In this document: piece after piece, positions 1 through 8,618 of the stretch
How positions within the stretch are numbered: position 1 is the stretch's first letter
Layout: the number at the start of each line of letters is the position of its first letter
The notes under the pieces: generated by a model
Told to the model about the DNA's origin: nothing
Database searches by the model: none
Seen by the model: only the letters and a program-made list of their open reading frames with translations
Origin: Akkermansiaceae bacterium
Lineage (GTDB): Bacteria; Verrucomicrobiota; Verrucomicrobiia; Verrucomicrobiales; Akkermansiaceae
Assembly: GCA_013001695.1 (NCBI GenBank)
Contig: JABDMC010000198.1
Location: 1 to 58,346 of the forward strand
Reading direction: 5' to 3'
DNA: 58,346 nucleotides
Position numbers and translations under genes: made by a program

Positions 1-1264
1 AGGCGGCGCGGAGCCACGCCGGGGCGGGGGCGGGCCCGTCCGGTCCGGAGGCGGTGACGGCGGCGGGGTCGGCGGCGGCGCGGCGGGCGGTCGCTTCCTG
101 GAGCGCTTCCGGGAGGTTTCCGAAGTCGAGGCGGTCGCCGTGAAAGAGGGCCGCGAAAGCGGCCTCGATGACCGCGGGGGGCAGTTCGCGGCCGTAGCTG
201 CGATAGGTCTCGCGGAGGTCGTGCGCGAGTTGTTGCCGGAGGGCGTCGAGGTCGACCCATGCGGCGGGCACGAGGAGGTGCTCGTAGAGGTCGCCGAGGT
301 GAAGGCCGTCGTTCCTGAAGTCGGCGGTGATTTCGGGGAGGTCGCGGCCGAAGAGCGGTTTGCCCATGGCGATCGGTTCGAGAAAGGCGAGGCCGAATCC
401 TTCCGCGACGGAGGTGGTGAGGAGGTGGCTGGAGTGCGCGATCCAGTTGGCGTAGGTGGGGTCGACGCCCGGGGCGGGGGGCACGCGGTCCACGACGCCG
501 AGGTCGAGGGGGAGCTCGTTCTGCGCGGCGAACGCTTCCCAGCGGTGGTAGACCGGCAGCCACTGGCGGTTTTCGGGGGCGAGGGTGAGGGCGAAGCGGG
601 TTTCAGCGGGAGCGAGGGCCGCGAGGAGGCAGAGTTCGCCGAGGTTCTTGCGGCGGATGCCGCGGACCGGGTAGAGGACGCGCGGCGGCCCGGGAGGGAC
701 GGAAGCGGTGCGGGCCGATTCCTCCGGCGCGGTGACGGCGTTCGGCAGGAAGGCGGTGTTGCCGGCGGGGATCCCGGCCTGGATGAGCAGCCGGCGGTCG
801 CGCGAGTTGATGAAGGCGTGCCGGATCTGCGGGGCGACCGGATAGAGCGCCGGTTCCTCGAAAAACATCTCGTAGTTCCCCGGGCGGCCGTCCTCGGCGA
901 AGTCGTGGTGCTGCCAGACCATGCGTTCCCCGGCCTCCACGAAGGAGCGCAGCATGGCGGGCCAGAGGACGTTCTTCCCGAGGGAGGGATTGTGGATGTG
1001 CCAGATGGAGGGCGCCTCGCCAAGGACCCGCGCCGCGGTGTCGCGCATGGTGGCGGCAAGATCCCCGCCCGATCCGGACCCGCGGGTCGGCCGGTAGTCG
1101 AGCTCCGGGAGGACCGTCACGGGCAGGTCGCCGGGACCTTCGTAGGGCGTGCCGGAGAGGATGACATGGGCGATGCCGCGCTCGTGCAGGACACGGGACT
1201 GGGCCTCGATGACACGGGTCACCCCGCCACGGCGGAGATGATAGTGGACGATGGCTGCAGGCAT
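1..1264 (-). CDS. Glycosyltransferase family 4-like protein (C-terminus beyond window)
   Basis: The reading frame begins at an ATG at 1264 and stays open to the left edge, so the gene is partial. The N-terminus (MPAAIVHYHLRRGGVTRVIE) has the glycine-rich loop typical of the first Rossmann domain of GT-B transferases. A WHIHNPSLGKN segment follows near residue 90, and a VAEGFGLAFLEPIAMGKPL segment lies in the second domain; this is the usual GT4 E-x7-E nucleotide-sugar site. It likely transfers a sugar from a nucleotide or sugar-phosphate donor in the cytoplasm. The gene lies 30 bases downstream of the glucosyl-3-phosphoglycerate synthase on the same strand, so a role in the same solute pathway is inferred. 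Substrate cannot be read from the sequence. Confidence 0.75.
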   Translation of the reverse strand, partial: MPAAIVHYHLRRGGVTRVIEAQSRVLHERGIAHVILSGTPYEGPGDLPVTVLPELDYRPTRGSGSGGDLAATMRDTAARVLGEAPSIWHIHNPSLGKNVLWPAMLRSFVEAGERMVWQHHDFAEDGRPGNYEMFFEEPALYPVAPQIRHAFINSRDRRLLIQAGIPAGNTAFLPNAVTAPEESARTASVPPGPPRVLYPVRGIRRKNLGELCLLAALAPAETRFALTLAPENRQWLPVYHRWEAFAAQNELPLDLGVVDRVPPAPGVDPTYANWIAHSSHLLTTSVAEGFGLAFLEPIAMGKPLFGRDLPEITADFRNDGLHLGDLYEHLLVPAAWVDLDALRQQLAHDLRETYRSYGRELPPAVIEAAFAALFHGDRLDFGNLPEALQEATARRAAADPAAVTASGPDGPAPAPAWLRAA

Positions 1265-1294
1265 GGGGGCGGCAGTCCGGCGGTGGCCGGGTTG

Positions 1295-2257
1295 CTATCG
1301 CGGAAACCTCTCGAGGTATTCCTTGATCTCGATCATCGGGGGGCGTTCCTCCTCGATGATCTCGGTGGTGATTTCCTCGTACTCGCTCCCGTTGGCCTGG
1401 AGGGCGCGGTAGGTATTGGAAATGTCGGCCATGGCACTGGCCTTGCCGTGCTTCTGCAGGCGGTGGAGGAACGACTGGAGGATGCCGAAGGACATCTTGC
1501 CGAGGGCGGCGGTGGACTGGTTGCGGTGGACGCGCTGGTCAAGGTCGGTCTGGCCGAAGGCGCCCATGCCCCACTGGAGGTAGACGTCGAGGAGGTGGGA
1601 GGTCTCGACCCCGTAGCCGATCGGGAAGGGGATGCGCTCGAGGACCTCGCGCCGCACGGCGTATTCCCCCGAGAGCGGCTGGAAGAGCTGGGTGAGTTCC
1701 GGGTAGAAGAGCGAGAAGAGGGGACGGACGAGGATCTCGGTGACGCGCCCCCCGCCGGTGGCCCGGATTCCCTCCGAGAAGGCCATGGGGCGTTCGTAGA
1801 AGGCCTTCACGTAGTGCATCTCGGGATGCCGGAGGAGCGGGCCGACGAGCCCGTAGACGAAGCGGGGGTGGATGTTGGCGATGTCGGCGTCGACGTAACA
1901 GATGATGTCGCTCTTGAGCTGGTAGATCGCCTTCCAGAGGTTTTCACCCTTGCCGCGCTTGAACCCCTCGGACGGGAGGATGTCGCCGGAGTAGTAGAAG
2001 TCGGCGCCGTAGGACTGGACGATCTCGCCGGTGGCATCGGTCGAGCCGGAATCGATCACCGCGAACTCGTCGATGAGCGGGAAGCGGTCCATGAGCTCGC
2101 TCTTGAAGATGACGATCTCCTTGCCGATGGTTTTCTCCTCGTTGAGGGTGGGGATGCAGAGCGAGACGGTGATCCCCGCTTCCTGCTTGGCCTCGCAGAG
2201 GGCCGCGAGGTCGGAGAAATCGGAATGGTGGAAGGTGTTGCGCTTGAGCCAGGACAT
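1295..2257 (-). CDS. gpgS: Glucosyl-3-phosphoglycerate synthase (GT81)
   Basis: A 320-residue GT-A glycosyltransferase. By family it transfers glucose from a nucleotide-glucose donor to 3-phosphoglycerate, the first step of glucosylglycerate synthesis. Visible signatures are IPTLNEE (35-41), DSGSTD (69-74), the metal-binding VDAD (122-125), GGGRVTE (168-174), PLSGEYA (194-200) and YGVE (215-218), all in GpgS order. Length matches the family. It sits between a GT4-like gene and an M20-like gene on the same strand, and a GH13_18 phosphorylase lies nearby on the other strand. No obvious GpgP phosphatase is encoded in the window, so dephosphorylation of the product must be done elsewhere or by an unrecognised enzyme. 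Confidence 0.88.
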   Translation of the reverse strand: MSWLKRNTFHHSDFSDLAALCEAKQEAGITVSLCIPTLNEEKTIGKEIVIFKSELMDRFPLIDEFAVIDSGSTDATGEIVQSYGADFYYSGDILPSEGFKRGKGENLWKAIYQLKSDIICYVDADIANIHPRFVYGLVGPLLRHPEMHYVKAFYERPMAFSEGIRATGGGRVTEILVRPLFSLFYPELTQLFQPLSGEYAVRREVLERIPFPIGYGVETSHLLDVYLQWGMGAFGQTDLDQRVHRNQSTAALGKMSFGILQSFLHRLQKHGKASAMADISNTYRALQANGSEYEEITTEIIEEERPPMIEIKEYLERFPR

Positions 2258-2281
2258 GGGGCGGAAATCGGGGATGGGTTG

Positions 2282-3484
2282 TCAGGCGTCCCCATCGGGT
2301 TCGGCAGGGGACGCGAGGACGCCGTTGTCCAGCGAGGTGAGGATGCCGTTGTCCAGCGACTGGAGGAGGGCGATGAGCTGGGCGAGGCCGGTGAAGATCG
2401 GTTCGATGGCGACGCTTTCGTCGGCCTCGTTGAGATTGCGGGCGGTCGTGAGGCCGATGGTGAGGGAGGGAATCTCCTTGGCGATGAGAATCGAGAGATC
2501 CGAATAGGACGGGCCAAGGCGCGGATGGACGCCGAGTTCGTCCATGATGTCGCGGGCCGCGGAGACAAGGGGGTGGGCGAAGGGGATGCCGCCCGGCTTG
2601 CGCAGGGCGGGAAAGCGGATGGAGCAGTCGGAGGCGGTCTCCGACGAGACCTCGTCGAGGATTTCCTTGATGCGGAAGCGGATTTCGCGGGCCTTGCCGG
2701 GCACCTCGGAGCGGATCTCGAGGCGCAGGCGGGCGGTTTCCGGCGGGCGGTTGAAGGTTTTGCCGGCGGTGATGGAGCCGAGGATGACGGAGGTGCGGGG
2801 TTCCTGCGGGATGGGGATCTCGAGGATGTGCCGGATGATCCGGTGGAGGATGATGATGGCGTTCTCGGAGGCTTCCCAGCGGGTCCCGGGTTCCTGGTGG
2901 ACCTTGCAGGTGATGTCGGCCTGCACCATGCCGAGGCACGAGTGGTTGAGGCGCCCGAGGGTGATGCCCTCCACCACGATGCCGGCCTCGATCGGCTTCG
3001 CGTAATGGTCGAGGAAGAAGCGCAGGCCGGCGAGGTCGTGGGAGCGCAGCGACTTGACGTGGCCGACGAGGAGGATGTTGGCATCGAGCTGGATGTCGAG
3101 GTGCCGGAGGAGGTCCGGGAGGGAGGCGAGGGCGGCGAGGCCGAGGGTGTTGTCCGCCATGCCCGGGCCGTGCAGCTCCTCGGGGCCGACATTCACGGTG
3201 AGGCGCTCCTCCGGGCCGATGGTGAGGAGGGCGTCGGCATGGGCCGCGACCATGATGGTGCGCTTCCCGGTGCGGCCGGGAATGAGCGCCTGGATGTTGC
3301 CCAGTTCATCGACCGAGATGTCGATCAGGGAGGATTCGCTGAAGCGGTTCGCGAGAAAGCGGATCCGGCCGGCCTCGCGGCCGCTGGGGGCCGGGATCTC
3401 GCCCAGCATGAGGGCGTTGGCGAGGAGGATTTCCTGGGCCCCATGGAGCTCATCGCGCAGGCTGGCGGGCTGGGGCGTGCTCAT
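2282..3484 (-). CDS. M20-family peptidase-like protein with degenerate catalytic motif
   Basis: A 400-residue protein with the M20/M28-type metallopeptidase fold. It keeps HAD (82-84, first metal ligand and activating Asp), the bridging-type Asp in GMADN (D111) and a Glu in VEG (E172). The usual GTVGEEG segment, which holds the general base and a metal ligand, is replaced by GHVKSLR (141-147), so the paired glutamates are missing. It may therefore be inactive as a di-zinc peptidase or may have changed function. Frame is open far upstream, but the ATG at 3484 (MSTPQPASL) is the natural start, because upstream sequence overlaps the divergent gene. It ends 24 bases before gpgS and probably shares its transcript; M42/M20-type hydrolases also accompany other osmolyte clusters. 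Confidence 0.7.
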   Translation of the reverse strand: MSTPQPASLRDELHGAQEILLANALMLGEIPAPSGREAGRIRFLANRFSESSLIDISVDELGNIQALIPGRTGKRTIMVAAHADALLTIGPEERLTVNVGPEELHGPGMADNTLGLAALASLPDLLRHLDIQLDANILLVGHVKSLRSHDLAGLRFFLDHYAKPIEAGIVVEGITLGRLNHSCLGMVQADITCKVHQEPGTRWEASENAIIILHRIIRHILEIPIPQEPRTSVILGSITAGKTFNRPPETARLRLEIRSEVPGKAREIRFRIKEILDEVSSETASDCSIRFPALRKPGGIPFAHPLVSAARDIMDELGVHPRLGPSYSDLSILIAKEIPSLTIGLTTARNLNEADESVAIEPIFTGLAQLIALLQSLDNGILTSLDNGVLASPAEPDGDA

Positions 3485-3543
3485 GGGGGGAATCAAGCAG
3501 ATCGGGGCTGGGAAGTGGAGCGGCATTTCTGTCGGATTTGGCA

Positions 3544-3571
3544 TTGAGCTTGCGGCAGGGGCCCGCATAGT
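3544..3571 (+). promoter_or_regulatory. Candidate sigma-70 promoter for the GT4 gene at 3605
   Basis: TTGAGC at 3544-3549 and CATAGT at 3566-3571 are separated by 16 bases, in the intergenic space between the divergent M20-like and GT4 genes. The predicted start of transcription is near 3578, giving a leader of about 27 bases. Judged by eye only. Confidence 0.4.
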
Positions 3572-3604
3572 GCGCACCGATTTCCCACCCCATCCGTTAG
3601 ACCG

Positions 3605-4876
3605 ATGCGAATAGGCTTTGTTTCGACCCGGTTTGCGGGCACCGATGGCGTCTCCCTCGAGAGCGGGAAGTGGGCGGAGGTGCTGGAGGAGATGGGGCAC
3701 GAGGCCTTCTGGTTCAGCGGTCGCAGCGACCGGCCGCCGGAGGTCTCGATGTGCGTCCCGGAGGCCTTTTTCGGGCATGCCGAAAACGAGTGGATCAACG
3801 AGCGGATCTGGAGCGGGCACAAGCGGGACCCGCTCGTCACGGAGCGGATCCGGGAGGTGTCGGCCTACCTGGCGTCGATGCTGCGGCGCTTCGTGGAGCG
3901 GTTCCAGATCGACGTGCTGGTGCCGGAGAACGTCCTGACGATCCCGGTGCACGTTCCGCTGGGGGTGGCGCTGACCGAGTTCCTGGCGGAAACCGGGATG
4001 CCGGCGGTGGCCCACCACCACGATTTCTACTGGGAGCGGGTGAGGTTTTCCTCGAACGCGGTTCCCGACTTTCTCGACATGTCGTTTCCGCCGCGCCAGC
4101 CGAACGTGGTGCACACCGTCATCAACCAGGCGGCGCAGGAGCAGCTGGCGCTGCGCAAGGGGATCAGCTCGACGCTGGTGCCGAACGTCTTCAATTTCGA
4201 GGAGTCCCGGGAGGCCAGCGACCCGTGGGCGGCGGACGTCCGCGAGGAGATCGGGCTGGCGCCGGACGACTTCTTCATCCTGCAGCCGACGCGGATCGTG
4301 CCGCGCAAGGGGATCGAGCACGCCATCAAGCTGGTGGCCATGCTGGACGACCCGCGGTGCAAGCTGGTCATCAGCCACGATTCCGGGGACGAGGGATACG
4401 AGTACCAGCAGATGTTGGAGCACCTCGCGGAAGACGACGGGGTGGACCTGCGCATCATCGCGGACCGGGTGAGCGAGCGGCGGCAGCGGGATTCGCAGGA
4501 CCGCAAGATGTACACCCTGTGGGACATTTATCCGCACGCCGACCTGGTGACCTACCCGAGCGTCTACGAGGGGTTCGGGAACGCCCTTCTCGAGGCCTTT
4601 TATTTCCGGAAGCCGGTGGTGATCAACCGCTACTCGATCTACGTCCAGGACATCGAGCCGAAGGGGTTCCAGATGGTGGAGATGGACGGCTACGTGACGC
4701 GGGAGACGGTGCGGGAGGTCCGGCGCCTCCTGTTTGACGAAGGGCTGCGCGGCGAGATGGTGGACACGAACTACGAGCTGGCGAGCCGGTTTTACGGGTA
4801 TGGCGCGCTGCGCAAGGCCCTCGAGGGGGCCCTCGCGCAGACCGGATGCACCGCGCCGGAGGAGGTGGACCCATGA
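3605..4876 (+). CDS. GT4 glycosyltransferase, possible mannosylglucosylglycerate synthase
   Basis: A 423-residue GT-B enzyme. The N-terminus MRIGFVSTRFAGTDGVSLE is the acceptor-domain glycine loop. PTRIVPRKG (228-236) starts the donor domain and carries the phosphate-binding Arg/Lys. YEGFGNALLEAF (321-332) is the GT4 E-x7-E donor site, with E322 and E330. Genes of this type occur next to GH13_18 phosphorylases and GpgS in organisms that make mannosylglucosylglycerate, so a hexosyl transfer onto glucosylglycerate is the best guess; the donor is unproven. It overlaps the next gene by four bases (ATGA at 4873), which implies translational coupling. Confidence 0.75.
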   Translation: MRIGFVSTRFAGTDGVSLESGKWAEVLEEMGHEAFWFSGRSDRPPEVSMCVPEAFFGHAENEWINERIWSGHKRDPLVTERIREVSAYLASMLRRFVERFQIDVLVPENVLTIPVHVPLGVALTEFLAETGMPAVAHHHDFYWERVRFSSNAVPDFLDMSFPPRQPNVVHTVINQAAQEQLALRKGISSTLVPNVFNFEESREASDPWAADVREEIGLAPDDFFILQPTRIVPRKGIEHAIKLVAMLDDPRCKLVISHDSGDEGYEYQQMLEHLAEDDGVDLRIIADRVSERRQRDSQDRKMYTLWDIYPHADLVTYPSVYEGFGNALLEAFYFRKPVVINRYSIYVQDIEPKGFQMVEMDGYVTRETVREVRRLLFDEGLRGEMVDTNYELASRFYGYGALRKALEGALAQTGCTAPEEVDP

Positions 4877-6621
4877 AGCTCATCCGGCGAAGCACCTTCA
4901 ACCGCATGAAGCTGCGCCTCGGCCGGCTCTACGGCCGGGACCGCGCCGAACAGCTGTCCGACCGGCTCTACATGCTGATCGGCCGCTACGGGGTGAGTCC
5001 CATGAACGGCGACTCGACCGGGAAGCGCCCGCCGCTGTGGTCGGAAAAGGACACCGTCCTGATCACCTACGCGGACATGGTGACCCACCCGGGCGAACGG
5101 CCGCTGCAGACGCTCAAGAATTTCTGCGACCGGCGCCTCCGCGGGGCGGTCAGCGTGGTGCACGTCCTGCCGTTTTTTCCATCCTCCTCGGACGGGGGGT
5201 TTTCGGTGATCGATTACCGGCGGGTCGACCGGGCCCTGGGAACGTGGCGCGACATCGAGTTGCTGGCGCAGGAATACGGGCTGATGGCGGACCTGGTCGT
5301 GAACCATTGCTCGCGGCGGAGTTCGTGGTTCCGGGATTACGTGAGCGGGGTGGCGCCGCAGGATTCCTATTTCCAGGAAGGCGACCCCGGGGCGGACCTC
5401 TCGGCGGTGGTGCGGCCGCGGCCGTGGCCCCTGCTGACGCCGACCGAGACCTCGCGGGGGGAGCGGCACGTCTGGACGACCTTCAGCGCCGACCAGGTCG
5501 ACCTGAACTGGCAATGCCCGGACGTCCTGTTCGAATTCCTCGATCTCCTGCTCGGGTACGTGGCGCGGGGGGCGCGGATCATCCGGCTCGATGCGGTGGC
5601 CTTCCTGTGGAAGAAGCCGGGGACGCGGTGCGTGCACCTTCCGGAGACCCACGAGGTCGTGAAGCTGATGCGGGACATCCTCAAGACGGTGGCGCCGCAC
5701 GTGATCCTGCTGACCGAGACGAACGTCCCGCACGAGGAGAACATCTCCTACTTCGGGAAGGGGGACGAGGCCCACATGGTCTACCAGTTCACGCTGCCGC
5801 CGCTGCTCCTGCACGGGTTGCTGCGGGGGGACTCGCGGGAACTGCAGAAGTGGGCGCGCTCGCTCCCGGAGTTGCCGAAGGGGTGCACCTACCTGAACTT
5901 CACGGCGTCGCACGACGGCATCGGGGTGCGGCCGCTGGAGGGAATCCTCGCGAAGGATGAACTCGAGTGGCTGGTCGGGGAGGTCAAGGAGCGGGGCGGA
6001 CTGGTGAGCTACCGGTCCATGCCGGACGGCAGCGAGCGGCCCTACGAAATGAACATCACCTACCGGGATGCGCTCCGCGACGCGGCGGACAACGAGCTGG
6101 GAATGCGCCGCTTCCTGTGCTCGCAAGCGGTGATGCTGGCCCTGCAGGGGGTCCCGGCCCCGTACTTCCACAGTCTTGTCGGGGAGCGCAACTGGGTCGA
6201 GGGGCCGCAACGCCCGGACGGGGAAAACCGCGACATCAACCGCCGCCGGTGGGATTGGCGCGAACTGGAACGGGAGCTCGATGACCCGGAGAGCGACCAC
6301 GGCTGGCTCCACAACGTCTACGTGCGCATGTTGCGGGCGCGGACGGCCTGCCCCGCCTTTCACCCCGACGGCCCGCAGGAGATCCTCGAGACGGGAGGGG
6401 AGGTGTTCGCGCTGCGGCGGACGTCCCTGAACGGCCGGATCGCGGCCCTGTGCTGCTTCAACTTCCAGCCCGGGGAGGTCACCCTCACGAAGGAGCTCGT
6501 GCAGAACCAGCTGGGATCGGCGGACTGCTACCGGAACCTCCTGAACGGGCAGGAGGTCGAATTCACGGGTGGCGGCCACGCCCTCGCCGCCTACGAGTGC
6601 TGCTGGGTGGTCGCAGGCTGA
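4873..6621 (+). CDS. GH13_18 sugar phosphorylase, probably glucosylglycerate phosphorylase
   Basis: A 582-residue (beta/alpha)8-barrel enzyme. Catalytic residues of the family are in place: nucleophile D240 in IRLDAVAF, acid/base E282 in LLTETN and transition-state D348 in SHDGIG. Subfamily 18 contains sucrose, sucrose-6-phosphate and glucosylglycerate phosphorylases. The FLWKKPGT and HLPETHE segments resemble the glucosylglycerate/YcjM-type branch as far as I can recall, and the gene lies beside gpgS. It would cleave glucosylglycerate with phosphate to alpha-glucose 1-phosphate and glycerate, recycling the solute. Start is the ATG that overlaps the stop of the GT4 gene; an upstream in-frame ATG lies inside that gene. 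Sucrose phosphorylase remains possible. Confidence 0.8.
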   Translation: MKLIRRSTFNRMKLRLGRLYGRDRAEQLSDRLYMLIGRYGVSPMNGDSTGKRPPLWSEKDTVLITYADMVTHPGERPLQTLKNFCDRRLRGAVSVVHVLPFFPSSSDGGFSVIDYRRVDRALGTWRDIELLAQEYGLMADLVVNHCSRRSSWFRDYVSGVAPQDSYFQEGDPGADLSAVVRPRPWPLLTPTETSRGERHVWTTFSADQVDLNWQCPDVLFEFLDLLLGYVARGARIIRLDAVAFLWKKPGTRCVHLPETHEVVKLMRDILKTVAPHVILLTETNVPHEENISYFGKGDEAHMVYQFTLPPLLLHGLLRGDSRELQKWARSLPELPKGCTYLNFTASHDGIGVRPLEGILAKDELEWLVGEVKERGGLVSYRSMPDGSERPYEMNITYRDALRDAADNELGMRRFLCSQAVMLALQGVPAPYFHSLVGERNWVEGPQRPDGENRDINRRRWDWRELERELDDPESDHGWLHNVYVRMLRARTACPAFHPDGPQEILETGGEVFALRRTSLNGRIAALCCFNFQPGEVTLTKELVQNQLGSADCYRNLLNGQEVEFTGGGHALAAYECCWVVAG

Positions 6622-6636
6622 GCCCGCGGGCGTCCC

Positions 6637-7797
6637 CTACGGCGACTTGGCGGTGCGGAACCCGGCGTGGTTCGTGGGGCTGAGCGACTCGGCGTAGTGC
6701 CGGGCCGCGGGGCGGTAGCGCAGGCAGTAGCTGTGGTGGCAGAGGTGGGATCCGCCCTTGGAGACCCAGAGGTAGCTGAGCGGGTGGGGGGGATCCATCA
6801 TCTCGGGATACTCGCCGCTTTGCTGGAAGGCCCGGACGCGGGGTTCGTCGACCGGGAGGGTCGGGCCGGTGGGGTTGGGTTGGGGGTCGCGCGCGAAGGA
6901 GCGGTAGTAATCCGGCCGGTAGAGGTCGCTGCAGATTTCCCAGACGTTGCCGGCCATGTCGTAGAGGCCGTAGCCGTTGGGGGGGAACGACTTGACGGGG
7001 GAAGTTCCGGCGAAACCGTCGAGGGCGGTGTTGTTGTGGGGGAACTCGCCCTGGAAGATGTTGGCGAGCCATTTGCCGTCCGGGACCGGGTCGTCGCCCC
7101 AGGTGAAGACGGCATCCTCCAGCCCGCCGCGGGCGGCGCGCTCCCACTCGGCTTCGGTGGGAAGCCGGCGACCGGCCCATTTGCAGTAGGCTTCGGCGTC
7201 CTCCTTGGTGACGCACACCACGGGGTGATCCATCTTGTCCTCGATCGATGACCCGGGGCCGGTGGGGTGCCGCCAGCCGGCGCCTTCCACAAACCGCCAC
7301 CAGCTCCACTCCGAGCCGGGTTGCCAGAGGTCGACTTGTCCCTCCGGCGCGGAAAAGACGAGGCAGCCGGGCTTGAGCTGGTCCGGCGGGGCCTTCGGGA
7401 AGTCCTCCTTGCTCCAACCCGTCTCGGCCTGCGTCTTGTAGCCGGTCTCGTCGGCGAACTTCATGAATTGCCGGTTGGTGACCTCGGTGGCGTCGAGCCA
7501 GAAGCCGTCGACGGTGACCTTGTGGGCCGGCTGCTCTTCCGGGTAGGTGGCGGTGGTGCCGAGGTTCCGGTCGTTCCCGCGGGTGTAGGTCCCGCCCGGG
7601 ATCCACACCATGCCGTCCGGGGCGGGGCCGGCGGGCGGTTCGGGACCGGAAGCCCCGGGTGCGCCGGGGGCCTCGGCCGGGGGCCTCGCCCCGGTCGCCG
7701 CGGGGGCGTCGTCGGGGGAGGAATTTCCGCCGTCTTCCGGCTGATCGCAGGAGGGCAGGATCAGCAGGAGGGCGAGGAAGAAGGGGGTGAGGCGCAT
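6637..7797 (-). CDS. Formylglycine-generating enzyme family lipoprotein
   Basis: A 386-residue exported protein. The N-terminus MRLTPFFLALLLILPSC is a lipoprotein signal with the lipidated Cys at 17, followed by a Pro/Gly/Ala linker of about 45 residues and one FGE-sulfatase domain (MVWIPGGTYTRG to NHAGFRTAKSP). Near the end, LCHHSYCLRYRPAAR keeps the two cysteines (about C353 and C358) that bind copper in true FGE, where most bacterial paralogues have lost them. It may therefore oxidise a sulfatase cysteine to formylglycine, possibly outside the inner membrane. No sulfatase lies in the window. The ATG at 7797 is preferred over an in-frame TTG at 7818 because it gives a standard signal sequence. 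Confidence 0.8.
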   Translation of the reverse strand: MRLTPFFLALLLILPSCDQPEDGGNSSPDDAPAATGARPPAEAPGAPGASGPEPPAGPAPDGMVWIPGGTYTRGNDRNLGTTATYPEEQPAHKVTVDGFWLDATEVTNRQFMKFADETGYKTQAETGWSKEDFPKAPPDQLKPGCLVFSAPEGQVDLWQPGSEWSWWRFVEGAGWRHPTGPGSSIEDKMDHPVVCVTKEDAEAYCKWAGRRLPTEAEWERAARGGLEDAVFTWGDDPVPDGKWLANIFQGEFPHNNTALDGFAGTSPVKSFPPNGYGLYDMAGNVWEICSDLYRPDYYRSFARDPQPNPTGPTLPVDEPRVRAFQQSGEYPEMMDPPHPLSYLWVSKGGSHLCHHSYCLRYRPAARHYAESLSPTNHAGFRTAKSP

Positions 7798-7844
7798 GTC
7801 GGCTTGGCTTTTGGGCAATAAATGCTCATTTCCCTCCCTTGGCC

Positions 7845-8618
7845 ATGACGAAGTTCCGCCCGTGCATCGACCTCCATGAGGGGAAGGTGAAGCAGATCGT
7901 GGGCGGCTCGCTGCGCGACGGCGGGGACGGCCCGCAGGAAAACTTCGTCGCGGAGCAGGGCGCGGGATGGTTTGCGGAGCGGTTTCGTGAGGACCGGGTC
8001 GGCGGCGGGCACGTCATCATGCTGGGACCCGGGAACGAGACCGCGGCTCGCGAGGCCCTCGCGGCATGGCCGGGGGGCCTGCAGGTGGGCGGCGGAATCA
8101 CCCCGGCGAGTGCGGAGGACTGGCTGCAGGCGGGCGCCAGCCACGTCATCGTGACCTCGTGGTTGTTCGATGGCGAGGGCCGCCTGCGGGACGACCGCCT
8201 GGCGGCCATGACGGCCGCGGTGGGGGCGGAGCGTCTCGTGATTGATCTGAGTTGCCGCCGCGCCGGGGACGGCTGGCGGGTGGCCATGAACCGCTGGCAG
8301 ACGCTCACCGATCTTGAAGTGGGTCCCGGCCTGCTGGAGCGCCTCGCGGATTCCTGCGCGGAGTTCCTCGTCCACGCCGCGGACGTGGAAGGGAAGTGCG
8401 GCGGGGTGGACCGCGAGCTGGTGGAGCTTCTCGGCGGGTGGGACGGGGGCGCGGTGACCTACGCGGGGGGCGCCCGGGGGATCGGGGACCTGCGCCTCGT
8501 GGAGGAAGCGAGCCGCGGCCGGCTGGACGTCACGATCGGCAGCGCCCTCGACCTGTTCGGCGGCAGCGGGGTGCGCTACTCGGAGTTGCTGGAATGGAAT
8601 GCCGGCCGCCTGCGATGA
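7845..8618 (+). CDS. hisA: Eukaryote-type phosphoribosylformimino-AICAR-P isomerase (HisA)
   Basis: A 257-residue TIM barrel. It starts with MTKFRPCIDLHEGKVKQIVG, matching the fungal/plant HIS6 form of the fourth step of histidine synthesis rather than the common bacterial HisA. The catalytic Asp of the first strand is in CIDLHEG (about D9), and the second-half phosphate-binding region reads YAGGARGIGDL. The enzyme isomerises ProFAR to PRFAR in the cytoplasm. Start is set at the ATG at 7845; a TTG two codons earlier also keeps frame. It stands alone from other his biosynthesis genes and overlaps the following mtfA-like gene by four bases (ATGA). Confidence 0.85.
   Translation: MTKFRPCIDLHEGKVKQIVGGSLRDGGDGPQENFVAEQGAGWFAERFREDRVGGGHVIMLGPGNETAAREALAAWPGGLQVGGGITPASAEDWLQAGASHVIVTSWLFDGEGRLRDDRLAAMTAAVGAERLVIDLSCRRAGDGWRVAMNRWQTLTDLEVGPGLLERLADSCAEFLVHAADVEGKCGGVDRELVELLGGWDGGAVTYAGGARGIGDLRLVEEASRGRLDVTIGSALDLFGGSGVRYSELLEWNAGRLR

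Noticed and set aside
140-3547. Very long plus-strand open frame (over 1,100 codons) opposite the glycosyltransferase, GpgS and M20-like genes
   Set aside because: The translation is low-complexity (Gly/Asp/Glu/Val-rich), matches no family, and is an antisense frame of three well-supported minus-strand genes; high GC keeps such frames open.
4873-6621. Annotation as plain sucrose phosphorylase
   Set aside because: Adjacent gpgS and the HLPETHE-type segment favour glucosylglycerate phosphorylase, though sucrose use is not excluded; I kept the broader GH13_18 call.
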